NCBI GenBank assembly: GCA_028751875.1
Contig: CM054138.1
Location: forward strand, 36,791,695-36,855,694
DNA length: 64,000 nt
Source of the DNA: Rapana venosa
Taxonomy: Eukaryota > Mollusca > Gastropoda > Neogastropoda > Muricidae
Direction of reading: 5' to 3'
Part shown: positions 13,283 to 22,443 of the stretch, one piece after another
Layout of the letters: the number at the start of each line of letters is the position of its first letter
How positions within the stretch are numbered: the stretch's first letter is position 1
Program-made: the position numbers and the translations under genes
Notes under the pieces: model-generated
Database searches by the model: none
The model's input: the letters and a program-made list of their open reading frames with translations, nothing else
Told to the model about the DNA's origin: nothing

Positions 13283-16228
13283 ACTAATACAAGTAGTTGA
13301 TTTATTTGTGGTTTAGGTGTTGCCTCAACACAAGGAGAAGGACATGAAGCAGACACTCATCTTCATCCCTGACTACTTTGACTTTGTGCGCATCCGCAAC
13401 TATTTCAAGAAGGAAGCCATCAGCTTTTCCCACATCAATGAGTGAGTGAAAGTGTGTACCTATACACATGATATGTTCATGTTCATATGCATGTTTGCAT
13501 GCTGTGTGTGTATGTTCATGTTCATATGCATGTTTGCATGCTGTGTGTGTATGTGTGTGTGTGTACACATACATACATGTGTGTGCATACAAAGCTTGTG
13601 TGTATTTGTGTGTGTGTGGTTGTCTTCAATTTAACATCTGTTCACTCTAAGTGGGGACGGGATAGCTCAGTGGTCGGAGCACTCGCTTTCCCCCAGCCAA
13701 GTTAAGCAGCGTCGAGCGTGGTTACCAGTTGGATGGGTGACCGTTTGCGCGCCTTGGCTTCAGTACAGTACCCCCAGTTCACCCAGCTGTAAATGGGTAC
13801 CTGCCCTCTTTAGGGTCAGGGAAGGTAAAGCAGCAAGGGAGAGGAGATGGGCGCCGCCCTCAATATGCTGGCCCCTAGAGAAGTGAGGTCTCTGACGCCT
13901 CGCTCCCCTACAACCTTATAGGTTATGGGACTCCTTTACCTTTTCCTTTTTACCTTCACTCTAAGTGATATTAGATGGATGTGTGTGTCAAGTCAAGCCA
14001 AAATGATCTTTATTGAGGGTAAAAGATTAAGTTTATACAATTTTTTTCATCCTGCCCTCACACAAAAAATCAAGAAAAGTGACATATAAAAGCATTCAAA
14101 ATACAATGTTCACACATGTTGAAAGCAAAAATATTTGAGGATTTTAAAAATTTATAAATCCAGACTAACAAAACATGATAAAGCAAATCAAGACAGTATA
14201 ACATAAGCTCAAGTCATACAGACAACTGAAGAAAATAAAAAACAACAACAAACAACCCTCTCAAAACAAGATAAGAAACGAACCAAGACAGTGTGTTGTG
14301 TGTGCGTGTGCATGTGTGTGTGTGTGTGTGTGTTAAAGTTGATAGATGTAAAAATATTTTGTGAGGTTTACATCTTTGCTGCAAGTGGAGCATGGGTATA
14401 CTTGGGAACATATTTCATAATTGATTAAACTTAGAAAGCACAAAGTCATTTTTTTGTTATTTGGATTACCTATCACTGAATTTAGGTTGGTCGAGATGAA
14501 TTCAATGTGTTGATTATGAGTGAGAGAGAGAGAGAGGGTGTGTGTGGGTGTGTGTGTGTGTACAGTCTACATCTACAGCCATGCAGATACTCTTGCTACT
14601 TTCCTTCATTATTGTATGCAAGAGTAAAAAATCAAAACAAAACGGATAAACAAAAAAAAATCCAAGAAAACATCAACAAAAATTTGGGGTGGGGGGGTGG
14701 GGATAGCTGGTCAGTGTATCTTTGAAAATAAAGTAAGAAACTGAGTTTTCAGGTATGAAAGCACATAACTCTTTTGCAGGTATGCAACCTCCAAAGGCAT
14801 TCGAAGAGCTCGGATTGAGTTCAAGAGAAGAAGATCACACTTCATGCTGTATACAGAGAGAGTGCACTTTTATCGAAGGTAATGGGCTCTTTTACAGGGT
14901 TTGCGCTAAACAGAGTTCAATCACTGCTTGAAATCCTTGACTTTTCAGACAGGCTTTACCTCGACAAAAATTTCTGGGATATTGAGATATTGCTGTTTGA
15001 AGAAGAAGAAGAAAGATGTTTTTTAAGGATAAACTTTTAAAGGTAAAAAGTATGTTGATGTGTAGTTTTGTTTGGATGAGCAATTTTTTAAAAATGTTTC
15101 AATGTGTGGATGAATCTCATAAACAAGCTGATGACAATGTTCAAGGGAGGTAATGTATTAACTGAACATGCTCATTTACTCCCAAGCAGTCAGGGGAAAT
15201 CACGTTACAATTGAAACCCGTGTTTATATTTGAATTTTCTATAGTGCTTGGGGAAGATGTCTGTTTAATGCTGACATCTCTGCACCTGGTGGAAGCTGAG
15301 TGCAGAGACCAAGTTATTGAAAATTTGAAGTAATACACTATTTAATATGTGCTCCTTTCTTTTGATATGCCATTTAATGTGTTTCTTTATTTTGATATGC
15401 CATTCATTGCTTGAATGAATTTGTGTTTGTTAAGTTTGAACTTAAGCTAGTGGTTGTGCTGAACATGTTAAATCAAAAAGTTGGGTTTTTTTTTACATTG
15501 GTGGTCAAAGACTTGAAGCAAAAGGGCTGACTAGCCTTTGAATCTTCTTTTAGATTCAGTTGCATTAATGCGATGAGATCAGGGTCGGTTACCCTTTGAC
15601 CCTCTGCTCTTCGTTTTGCCAGTTAGGAAAGTGCTATCTATTATTCGTGTGACAAGGCTCCCCCCCCCAGCTAGTTTTACAGGCCGTTTTTGTTTGCTTA
15701 GTGTTTGAAGTTGGTAGGTGTGATTTTCATGTCTGTGTAAAATCAACTGGCACCTGGAATTGCTGTTACAGATTAGTTGGGGGTCAAAGGGTTAAACTTC
15801 TAGCTTTGTGTTTTTTATATCACACACACACACAAAACCATAACAATATGCATGAATATATCTATTATTGCATATTTTCTGTACCTGTTGAAGTTGGTGT
15901 CAAAATGTATAAAGAAATTCTCGGTCTTTTCACTTCTTGTTTGTAGTCTTATACAAAGCATGTCACTATTTTTTCTGACAGGTTCAAGCTGCGAGGAATT
16001 CGACACATTATTTTTTACGAACTCCCACAGTACCCACACTTCTATTCTGAGATGTGCAACCTGCTGACAGAGCCAGGCAGAATGACAATGGATATGCTGA
16101 CCTGCACCGTTCTGTACTCGGCCTACGACATGATGCGGCTGGCGGAGGTGGTGGGGACACGGCGTGCCCAGCAGATGGTGGTGTCTGACAAAAAAGTGTA
16201 CATGCTGGTGTCTGGTGATGCTAGCTGA
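410..16228 (+). CDS. UTP25: UTP25 (DIEXF/Def) U3 snoRNP-associated SSU processome protein, 3' part of gene, eight coding exons
   Basis: UTP25 is a nucleolar component of the small-subunit processome needed for 18S rRNA maturation; the zebrafish homologue is Def. The fold is DEAD-helicase-like but enzymatically degenerate. Eight exons join in frame at GT-AG junctions: 410-566, 1874-1970, 3309-3477, 11304-11380, 11927-11998, 13317-13441, 14780-14878 and 15982-16228. They encode about 347 residues, the C-terminal part of a protein usually near 750. Family blocks seen in order are [93 protein letters not shown] and CTVLYSAYD. The 5' half lies left of the window; bases 1-409 show no earlier exon. 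The reading frame is unbroken, so the gene looks functional despite heavy repeat load in its introns. Confidence 0.95.
609..626 (+). repeat. Poly-G tract in UTP25 intron
   Basis: A run of about 18 G followed by further G-rich sequence up to 670. It is one of several long G or C homopolymers in the window. Confidence 0.8.
1874..1970 (+). CDS. UTP25: UTP25 exon
   Basis: The acceptor is TTGCAG and the donor GTGAGG. The first base completes the glycine codon left by the preceding exon; 32 codons follow, from [14 protein letters not shown] to MQNWDHLL. The exon ends in phase 0. Confidence 0.95.
2310..2461. repeat. (CA)n microsatellites
   Basis: Two (CA)n blocks at about 2310-2363 and 2417-2461 lie in a UTP25 intron. 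Apparent ORFs here are translations of the dinucleotide repeat. Confidence 0.9.
2972..3285. repeat. 60-bp minisatellite, about five copies, next to a UTP25 exon
   Basis: Units begin AGCTTTGAA at 2972, 3032, 3092 and 3152, followed by a shortened, diverged unit. The consensus runs from AGCTTTGAAGATAGCTTTGA through GAATTTCTCTGTGTTGAAG. The array ends about 25 bp before the acceptor of the exon at 3309. Confidence 0.85.
3309..3477 (+). CDS. UTP25: UTP25 exon
   Basis: The acceptor is GTTGCAG and the donor GTATCC. It encodes [20 protein letters not shown], then [19 protein letters not shown] and the stretch up to RSCH, leaving one base of a split asparagine codon. A 60-bp minisatellite runs almost up to the acceptor. 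Confidence 0.95.
3742..3800 (-). mobile_element. S1 SINE tail fragment
   Basis: This short stretch matches the 3' tail of the S1 SINE in antisense: T-rich, then TTTTGAGGATAATTGAATATGC and CACTCATGTGC. It is diverged and truncated. Confidence 0.5.
4165..4280 (-). mobile_element. tRNA-derived SINE head, degenerate
   Basis: The reverse complement shows a B-box-like GGTTCAAGCCC preceded by paired AAGGTT/GGAAGG segments and an A-box-like AGCTTGGTGG. This resembles a tRNA head. No clear tail or target duplication was found. Confidence 0.4.
5571..5722 (+). mobile_element. S1 SINE, 5'-truncated tail copy
   Basis: It contains the S1 body from CACTTTTCGGAAGAGTAGCC through the AAAAAAGCAC palindrome to CTTATTCCATTATTCTC and an A/T-rich (AAATAAATA) end. 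It lacks the tRNA head present at 34425. Confidence 0.75.
6764..7365. repeat. 600-bp (CT)n/(CA)n pyrimidine-rich block
   Basis: Almost uninterrupted C/T on the + strand apart from the A of the CA repeats: (TCCC)n, (CT)n, (TTTC)n and (CA)n subtracts. It lies in the 7.8-kb UTP25 intron. A 313-codon open frame across it is repeat translation, not a gene. Confidence 0.85.
7366..9539. other. UTP25 intron without recognised genes
   Basis: AT-rich intronic sequence with poly-G runs near 7540 and 8521, a (CA)n/(CT)n tract at 8735-8840, another G run at 9246-9259, and (GT)n stretches. No exon or mobile element with clear boundaries was seen. Confidence 0.5.
9540..9640 (-). mobile_element. S1 SINE tail fragment
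   Basis: Antisense S1 tail: TTATTTGAGGATAATGGAAA, a poly-T/ACATC segment, GTCCCCATGTGTATGC and TTTTGTAAATTTGTCATCTG. It stops directly at the target-site duplication of the S2 SINE, which may have inserted into it. Confidence 0.7.
9655..9934 (+). mobile_element. S2 SINE: tRNA/5S-like chimeric head, copy 1
   Basis: The element starts CGGGATAGCTCAGTGGTCGG, which includes a perfect tRNA A box (TAGCTCAGTGG). It then runs through AAGTTAAGCAGCGTCGGCG and GTTGGATGGGTGG, resembling the 5S rRNA internal control region. It ends in a T-rich tail. Flanking 13-bp direct repeats TTTTGTGTGTGGG at 9642-9654 and 9935-9947 mark the insertion. It is slightly shorter than copy 2 through small deletions. Confidence 0.85.
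9948..11303. other. UTP25 intron, no recognised genes
   Basis: AT-rich intron leading to the exon at 11304. Nothing beyond short homopolymers and a purine-rich patch near 10980-11060 was recognised. Confidence 0.5.
11304..11380 (+). CDS. UTP25: UTP25 exon
   Basis: The acceptor is ATGCCAG and the donor GTAATT. It encodes [17 protein letters not shown] followed by CQVFVQLPQ. The first two bases complete the split codon from the exon ending at 3477, across a 7.8-kb intron. Confidence 0.9.
11927..11998 (+). CDS. UTP25: UTP25 exon
   Basis: A phase-0 exon of 24 codons encoding [18 protein letters not shown] then QFFLRE. The acceptor is TTGCAG and the donor GTATAA. The residues align with the human HVFQRM...DARFNFF segment. 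Confidence 0.92.
12160..12250. repeat. (CA)n microsatellite
   Basis: Interrupted (CA)n tract in the UTP25 intron following the exon that ends at 11998. Confidence 0.85.
12780..13050 (-). mobile_element. LINE fragment encoding an RNase H domain
   Basis: The - strand reads [20 protein letters not shown], then [20 protein letters not shown] and [11 protein letters not shown]. This matches the start of the RNase H domain of I/Jockey-type LINE ORF2 (TDGSA...GGAGVY...TNYKAE.EAL). The aspartate and downstream glutamate positions are retained, but the expected G after D is S. It lies inside a UTP25 intron and abuts an S1 SINE fragment. No RT portion is present. Confidence 0.75.
13060..13220 (-). mobile_element. 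S1 SINE fragment in UTP25 intron
   Basis: Antisense S1 body: CCCCATGTGTATGCAGTTGT, CTGTTCCCACTGGCACAAAT, GATGTTCTGCATGTGC, then GGGGCCTCGGTTTATAGT and TCATCTGAAGGA. The head is missing; it ends in (GT)n. Confidence 0.75.
13222..13280. repeat. (GT)n microsatellite upstream of UTP25 exon
   Basis: About 25 GT units end 37 bp before the exon acceptor at 13316. Confidence 0.9.
13317..13441 (+). CDS. UTP25: UTP25 exon
   Basis: The acceptor is GTTTAG, just after a long (GT)n tract, and the donor is GTGAGT. It encodes [18 protein letters not shown] and then [20 protein letters not shown], among the most conserved blocks of the family. It ends with two bases of a glutamate codon. Confidence 0.95.
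13654..13954 (+). mobile_element. S2 SINE: tRNA/5S-like chimeric head, copy 2 (best copy)
   Basis: A 301-bp element flanked by perfect 13-bp direct repeats TTCACTCTAAGTG at 13641-13653 and 13955-13967. The head carries a tRNA A box, TAGCTCAGTGG, at 13663-13673. At 13698-13744 it carries AAGTTAAGCAGCGTCGAGCG, then TGGTTACCAGTTGGATGGGT and GACC, which follows the A box-intermediate element-C box order of 5S rRNA genes. No tRNA B box was seen. The body contains CTGACGCCTCGCTCCCC and the 3' end is T-rich (CCTTTTCCTTTTTACC) rather than poly-A. The intact duplication suggests a fairly recent insertion. Confidence 0.9.
14780..14878 (+). CDS. UTP25: UTP25 exon
   Basis: The acceptor is TTGCAG and the donor GTAATG. 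It encodes [18 protein letters not shown] followed by [14 protein letters not shown], and is split-codon linked on both sides. Confidence 0.94.
15982..16228 (+). CDS. UTP25: UTP25 last coding exon with stop codon
   Basis: The acceptor CTGACAG is followed by [20 protein letters not shown], then [19 protein letters not shown] and the C-terminus [10 protein letters not shown] before TGA at 16226-16228. A consensus donor, CCTGG|GTGAGT, lies 18 nt after the stop, so this exon probably continues into a spliced 3'UTR. Confidence 0.95.
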
Positions 16229-16647
16229 AACTGGTGATGTGCCTGGGTGAGTTAGTATGGATTTTTGTTCTATTTGAAACAAAGTGTTTATTTTTATTAT
16301 TTTTACAGTTCTGATGGAAAAATCTTTTAGACAGATGTTTTTGTGGGTAGGATGTTTCTGCATGTATGAGCATTGTTGTATGTAGCTTGTTATTCTTTTT
16401 GGACTTGTTAGAGATAAAACCCTATGTAAGGTGTGCTATGTTCGTATTTTGGTTGTATTATATGTTGTGTGTGAATGTATATTTGTGTCTATTTATTACT
16501 GTTTGTTGAAGTATGGGAAAGGTCTTCCGTTTTGTATCAGGCAAACTTTCCAGATGACCTGTCTGTTTTGTATGACGGCCCATACATGATACATGATAAC
16601 AAAAACAAACACCCCCCTCTCTTCCAGCCACCACTAAAAAAAGGCAA

Positions 16648-16695
16648 CAAAAACAAAAAGCAAAACCTAAAAAAACCCAACCCAAAACACAAAAT
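16648..16695 (+). repeat. 48-bp 3' tail of LINE B1, inverted relative to 18222-18270
   Basis: The stretch AAAGCAAAACCTAAAAAAAC and CCAACCCAAAACACAAAATG is identical to the reverse complement of 18222-18270, which forms the 3' end of LINE B1. It may be a separate, extremely 5'-truncated copy on the opposite strand. Confidence 0.7.
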
Positions 16696-16737
16696 GAACC
16701 CCCCCCCCCCTCCCCAAATTATAAAAAAAAAGGAAGG

Positions 16738-16935
16738 AAGGTGACAGGATAGTCTAGACATTCACCTGCCTAACAAGGAAACCATGAGGTTCTGGGTTTG
16801 GTTCCCAGTCTTGCCCTTTCTTCCCAGTTTGACTGGAAAGTCAAACTGAATATAAAGTCTTTGAGAGGAGACACCAAAAACCAGTCAGACCAATGTGCTT
16901 GTGGACTTGTGCATGTCAAAAGAATCCACGACATT
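16738..16935 (+). mobile_element. tRNA-derived SINE (second head type)
   Basis: It begins near GACAGGATAGTCTAGACATT, with a B-box-like GGGTTTGGTTCCC at about 16795-16807. A body segment TTTGACTGGAAAGTCAAACT and a diverged CATGTCAAAAGAATCCACGA follow. It shares its body with the element at 21365-21690. Confidence 0.6.
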
Positions 16936-17194
16936 TGAAAATTGAAAAGAACAGGGAGGTACCTCCCGACTGTCCTGGCAAAATTGGTTGGTGGTCAGTC
17001 ATCTCCAGTAGAAACTAAACATTGCAATTTTTCCCTTTTCTTTTGGCAAATTTATCAAATATTTGGGTCGATCATCTGTATTGTGTGGCACGATAAAGAT
17101 TTGTCATTTCAAATCCAGTCTGCAGAACTTTAAACACTTTGCAAGGATCACTCTTTACTTTGTAATCTTTTCATAGCTTAACTTTTCCACAGTG

Positions 17195-17430
17195 GATCAG
17201 TGCCCTAGAGGTAATGCGCCTGCCCAGAAAGCGAAAAGTCTGGGTTTCAAGTGTGTGGTGGTTCAATCCCTGTTTGTACCTGAAACTATTTCCCCATCCA
17301 CTGGACCTGAAGTGGTGGTCTAGGTGCTAATCTTTTGGATGAGATAATAAACCGAGGTCCCATGTGCAATTAGTGCACATGAAAGAACCCACAGCAGAAT
17401 TCTGTAGAAAAAAGCCACTCAGATAGGAAA
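17195..17430 (+). mobile_element. tRNA-derived SINE with GATGAGATAATAAACCGAGG core
   Basis: A tRNA-like head, including GGTAATGCGCCTGCCCAGAA and a B-box-like GGTTCAATCCC, precedes a central block GGATGAGATAATAAACCGAG. Then come AAAGAACCCACAGCAGAATT and TCTGTAGAAAAAAGCCACT. This central block is widespread in molluscan SINEs as I recall; the family name was not verified. Confidence 0.65.
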
Positions 17431-17442
17431 CCAAATACATAA

Positions 17443-17735
17443 TTACCATCATCATCATCATCAGTCCCGTGACCTTGGCGGTCGTGGAGGAGACACGAAA
17501 GACGATGCCATGGTAAGCCTCCTCCATCCATCTCGGTCCTCGGCTCTGCTCAGTAGTGCCGAGTCATTCATCCTGGTCCATTCTCTGATGTTGTCCATCC
17601 ATGACTTGTTCTGTCTTCTCCTCTTTCTGCCACCTTCGAGTGTTCCCTGCAGTACCGTTTTTGGCAGAGTGTTGTGGCGGGTGACGTGGCCGAACCATGT
17701 CAGCTTTTTCTTCTTGATTATCTTAATTATGCTGA
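17443..17735 (-). mobile_element. LINE B2, 5'-truncated 3' end
   Basis: The reverse complement repeats the last ~290 bp of the LINE at 44292-46994: the segment for HVTRHNTLPKTVLQGTLEG and the C-terminus ending SPPRLPRSRD, then (GAT)n. Near-identity suggests recent activity of the family. Confidence 0.85.
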
Positions 17736-18221
17736 CAGGAAAAGAACAAAATAACAGATTGTGCTGGTCTAAATTTCACACAAGTAAATCTGCCGTGACT
17801 TAAAGTGGTATATATTACAATATAACTTTGTTCACACCACAATGGTACAAAGCTGTGTTCTTTACTGGAAACAAAATCTTTTTGATTCGAGTTCTCTTGT
17901 CAAAAGTCCTTAAACATGTTGGACATGATGTCATTCGCAAAACAGTCGCCTCTTTCGATGATTGCCAAAGTGGACCTTAAGAATATTTGGGAAGTCATCA
18001 CTTTGTACCTTAGCTGTGACCTCCAAGTGAAGTGATTCTGTGGTCGGCGGGGCTATAAACAAGAAGATTGGATTGGAATGAAATGAAGTGATTTCTGATT
18101 AGTCAAAACCGGAAATAGAGTGACCGTTTTCTCATTGTCATTTGCATTAAGAAAATGTGTGCATGTTCCAAATGTGACATTTATTTATTTATTTTATTTT
18201 TACTTACAAACAAAACAAAAA

Positions 18222-21200
18222 CATTTTGTGTTTTGGGTTGGGTTTTTTTAGGTTTTGCTTTTTGTTTTTGTCTTCATCCCATGTGCCAGGACACAAGGCG
18301 CCAACAAAATCCCTCCAGCCTCTTCTGTCTTGGGCAAGCCAGCTCAATTCATTCCAGGTCTTGCCCGCCTCTCTCATCTCCTCCTCTACTGTCCTCCTCC
18401 AAGTGTTGAGTGGTCTGCCTCGTTTCCTCTTCCTGGTGGTGCCATCTCAGGCAGTATGGGGGAGTCTTTTTCTTGCCCATTGGAGGGTGTGTCCAGCCAC
18501 CTCGCCGCTGTTTTACCTCGGCCACAATGTTGTTAATGCCGGTGGGCTTTGATACTTCCTGTTGGTGACATGCTGCTCCCAGTGAAGTTTCAGGATTCGG
18601 CGAAGACACCTTCCTTCAAAGCCTCTGAGCCTGCTCTCAATCATCTTGTTGGTTCTCCATGTCCCCGAGGCATATAGGAGTATGAGCGTACATTGGACTT
18701 GTAGATCTTCAACTTGGTTTTGGTGTGCAGGACAGTTGACTTCCAAATGTTTTCAACCCACTAAATGCCAGGCTGCAAGTCCTATCCTGGTTGAAATTTC
18801 TTTCTCAATGTTACTGTCGGCTGAGATGTAGCTGCGAGGTACTTGAAGTGTTCTACCTCCTCTAGAGCTGAGCCTCGCACACTGGTCTTCTCTGCACTCT
18901 TTGTCTTAACTTTCATGATCTTGGTCTTGTCGGGGTGAATCTGGAGTCCCACGCTGCTGGCTATTTGGTCAACTCATGATGTTTTTTCCTGGATGTCTTT
19001 CTGTGCATGCGACAGCAGTGCAATATCGTCGGCAAAGTCACAGTCTTCAAGCCTGGCTGTCAGTCCCCATACCAGCCCTATCGCTGGTGGCCCTCCTCAT
19101 CACCCAGTCGATGACGACGAGGAAAATTGTCGGCGAGATCACGCAACCCTGTCTGCACGTGGAACCATTCGCTCTGCTGTCCATCATGTCGCACACAGCA
19201 CTGGTTATCTGCATACATGTCCTGTAGAATGTTGATGACTTTCAGAGGAAATCCATAGGCTTCCAAGATCTTCCACAGCGAAGGGTGATGGATGCTGTCA
19301 AAAGCCTTTTGGAAATCGAATAGTTAAATGTAGAGTGATGAGTTCCATTCGATGGACTGTTCCACATTGTTTGTAGAACAAAGTTTCGATCTGTGCAGCT
19401 TCTCCCGCATCGAACCCTGCATGCTCTTCCCGTAGGGTTCTCTCGATGGCTTGCCTCATACGCTGTAGAAGGACACGGCAAAGATCTACCGGGGACAGAG
19501 AGCAAGTTGATTCCCCGCCAATTGCCGCACTCTGAGAGGTCGCCCTTTGGGAAGTTTCACTATGATGCCTTTCTTCCATGTGTCTGGAACCTTCTCCTCT
19601 TCCCAAACTTTTGTTGAATAATTTTGTTAAGACCTTTGCGCTCGTCTTGGGATCTGCCTTCAACATGTCTGACGTGATTCTGTCCTCACCTGGTGCCCTG
19701 TTGCCTTTTGTTTGCCTGATGGCTTCCACAATTTCCTGCTGAGTGATGCATCCACGTCTCATCTCTATCTTGAAATCCATGTCTTCGATAGTTGTTTCCC
19801 TCATCTGGGTCTGGTCTGTTTAAAGTTTCTCTAAAGTGTTCTGCCCATCTGTTGAGTTGGTCTATGTCTTTTGTCAAAACTTTCCTGGTCTTGTTCTTCA
19901 CTACAGTGGTTTTGCTGGTGAATCCACCTGTTAGGGTCTTGGTGATCTTGTAGACGGTCCTAGAGTCTCCTTTCTCTGCTGCGGTTTGCGCCTCTGCTGC
20001 CAAGTTGTCTGCAAACTGTCTCTTGTCTCTCCTTGTGCTCTTTTTTCTCTTTGTATGTTTCGGCGAATGTTTGTCTATCGTTTTCCGTTCCAGTGAGCAT
20101 TCCAAGTTTTGCGATCTTTCTCTCCTCTATGAGTTGCCATGTGGTGTCTGATATCCACTCCTTCTTCTCTCTTCTTCTGTAGCCCAGTACAACTTTGCTG
20201 GTGTCTATGAAAGCTATCTGTACGTTACCGTTATAGGGGTTGATGTCATCTGAAAGGTGTGTTGTCCAGGACTTGAAATCTGTTGGAAAGCTCAACAGTA
20301 AACTGACTTTTCACTGCTCACTTTTGAGTTTCCTTGAGTCAAAGAGTTGCTAAATTTTTCTTTTTTTGGTTCTCTTGAGCTTTAGCTGGAGTCTGAAACA
20401 ACACAAGAGGGTTTGATCGCTGTCAACGTCAGCTCCCTAATGGCTCTCACGTCCTTCATGGAGCCCCTTTCACTTCTGGTTGATGGCAATGTGGTCTATC
20501 TGGTTGCGGGTTTTCTTCCATCTGGTGATACCCATGTCAACTTATGGATGGTTTTTGTTGGAAGATGGTACCACTATCACCAAACGTTTTCAAGACATGT
20601 ATCGGGAAAAACGCTGTCCATTGTGTTTCTATTTCCCACTCCTCCTCTCCCATGCAAGTTTGTACCCGTATTCTCCACTCCAACCTTCGCATTGAAGTCT
20701 CCCATGAGAAGTAGGATGTCGTGCTGTGGTGTCTTGTCTATTTTTTCCCTGTAAGATGGTGTAGAAAAGTCTTTCCTCCTCCGTGGCTTGCTCTGTTGGT
20801 GGAAAACACTGTATGATGGTGGTCTTGGTATATTTGGAGAAGAATCTGGCTGTGTTTGATTCTCGAGTTGACTGGCTCCCTCCCATTAAGCTCTTTCTGG
20901 CCTCCTTGTCATGATGATACCCCCTCCCTCCTGATGTTGCCATCCGTGCGACCGAATAGCACACTGTCTCTCTGAGCCAAGGGTCATGATGCCAGAGTCC
21001 GTCCACCTCATCTCACTGATTCCAAGGATGTTAAGCCTATATTTCTTCATCTCTTTCACAACCTGCGCGGGTCTTTCCGCTTCATACAGCGTTCGCACAT
21101 TCAGGCTCCCACTTCACCTCCTGTTTGGGCTTTGCCAAGGGCATCGTCGGAATAGAAGTTTCCTTTCGGCTTTCACCCTATTCGTCATACAATGCCTTGC

Positions 21201-21340
21201 AGCATCTGTCCTGATTGTCACCCCAAATTTGATTTATATTAGATCTTGTTGGCGTTTCTGTAGCAGGTTATTTTTGATGTGGCGGGTTGCTAGCCCAACG
21301 CACAACCTTCCCCATTTCTCATCCTGGACTTAGGACCAGG
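18222..21340 (-). mobile_element. LINE B1, RTE-like non-LTR retrotransposon, near full length, decayed
   Basis: Read on the - strand it runs from a 5' leader near 21340 through an endonuclease region (MKKYRLNILGISEMRWTDSG, 21098-20890) and a linker (20295-19960). The RT region follows at 19804-19078, with KVINILQDMYADNQCCVRHD near the palm. The C-terminus has YASGTWRTNKMIESRLRGFE, HWEQHVTN and MREAGKTWNEL. Multiple frameshifts and stops break it, so it is a pseudogene. The family resembles the RTE/BovB-like elements often mis-annotated as craniofacial development protein 2. It lies antisense in the proposed UTP25 3'UTR intron. Confidence 0.8.
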
Positions 21341-21364
21341 CAACGGCTGGTTTTTTTTATTTTT

Positions 21365-21690
21365 ACTTATTCTTTTATATCGAAGATAATGGACTAAGCA
21401 CTCATGTGCTTTTTTACATCTAGTCCCCATGTGCATGCGGTCTTGTAAATTTTGTCATCTGTTCCCACCGGCACACAATGGCCTACTCTTTCGAAAAGCA
21501 GAAGAGGATTTAACGTGTGTGCAAGATGTTCTGCATGCGTTCGCACACAGGGCCTCAGTTTATAGTCTCATCCGAAGGACTTTGACATTCAGTTAGATTT
21601 TTTTGTCAAACTGGGAAGAAAGGGTGAGGCTGGGAATCGAACCCACAACCTCACGGTTGACTTGTTGGCAGGCAAACATCTTAACCATCA
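21365..21690 (-). mobile_element. SINE with S1 tail and a different tRNA head
   Basis: The antisense S1 tail starts with ATCGAAGATAATGGACTAAG and runs through CACACAGGGCCTCAGTTTAT and AGTCTCATCCGAAGGACTTT. The upstream head is instead TTTGTCAAACTGGGAAGAAA plus GGGAATCGAACCCACAACCT (antisense B box). The head matches the SINE at 16738, so this is a head/tail recombinant relative to S1 proper. Confidence 0.75.
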
Positions 21691-22443
21691 AAGAAAAGAA
21701 TATAAGTCAAGGTTACAGCATTTGAATGAGATGCACTTTGACTGCTGTTTGGTTGAATACATTTTTGCTCTGATGGTGCAATGGTGGAAAAATCTTAAAC
21801 AAAAAATCCGAGCAGAAACCTAACTTGTGACAGCAGAATTCTTCTGAATATTGGAAAAATCATGCTTGTTAGATGCCAGGTGACTTCACCCTTTTTCACC
21901 ATACACTGATATGCCTACATGCCTTCACACTTAGCAAAAAGAAAAGCATGTAATGAAGGTTTCTATCTGTTAGGAATAATGAGAGACAGTACTGTGTAAC
22001 AACTGTTTCATTCTGTTTGCAGGCAAGAAGGGAGGATAGGTAGCCAGCCTACTTGCCCCGAATGTGGAATCTGAAAGTTGCCTGGTTTGTCATGGTGCCC
22101 TGGTGTCCTTTGAAACAAACAAGGTCTTCAGTTACTGATGCAGCACTCCTACCGTTACCCTCCTCCCCTCTCCTCTTCTTGTGGCCATCACTGACTGGGA
22201 TACATAGTGTGCCTGGGCACAACCTGCGCAAATTGTGAATGTGCAGCACATTGATTGTGCAGGAGAGAATAATCATTGAAAAGGAACTGGATGCATCTGT
22301 GGACCAAAAAGTGACTATTTGTTGTGTATGGGGGGGGGGGGAAGACTATTTGTGGTGCTTTAGCATATCTGTATTTTGCCTGGAAATGTGGATGTTGGAG
22401 TTTCTAGTTGCGCTATAGCTTAGGAGCATTGAAAGGTAATGTC

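Larger units (their letters stand above)
16229..22290 (+). other. UTP25: UTP25 3'UTR with probable 5.8-kb intron (donor 16247, acceptor exon at 22023)
   Basis: A GTGAGT donor follows the stop codon by 18 nt. The next convincing acceptor I see on this strand is a polypyrimidine stretch ending TTCTGTTTGCAG at 22022. A stop-to-junction distance of 18 nt is below the roughly 50-nt threshold usually linked to nonsense-mediated decay. The terminal exon end is unknown; an ATTAAA at 22984-22989 is a candidate poly(A) signal. The proposed intron carries SINEs and two antisense LINE pieces. This is splice-site inference without transcript evidence. Confidence 0.45.

Noticed and set aside
13654..13744. 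Genuine tRNA or 5S rRNA gene
   Set aside because: Only promoter-like segments are present. The tRNA fold (anticodon and T arms) and the full 120-nt 5S structure are missing, and TSDs show a mobile element.
17405..17745. TSD for the B2 fragment at 17443-17735
   Set aside because: Only an AT-rich TAATTA word is shared by the flanks, too short and common to count.
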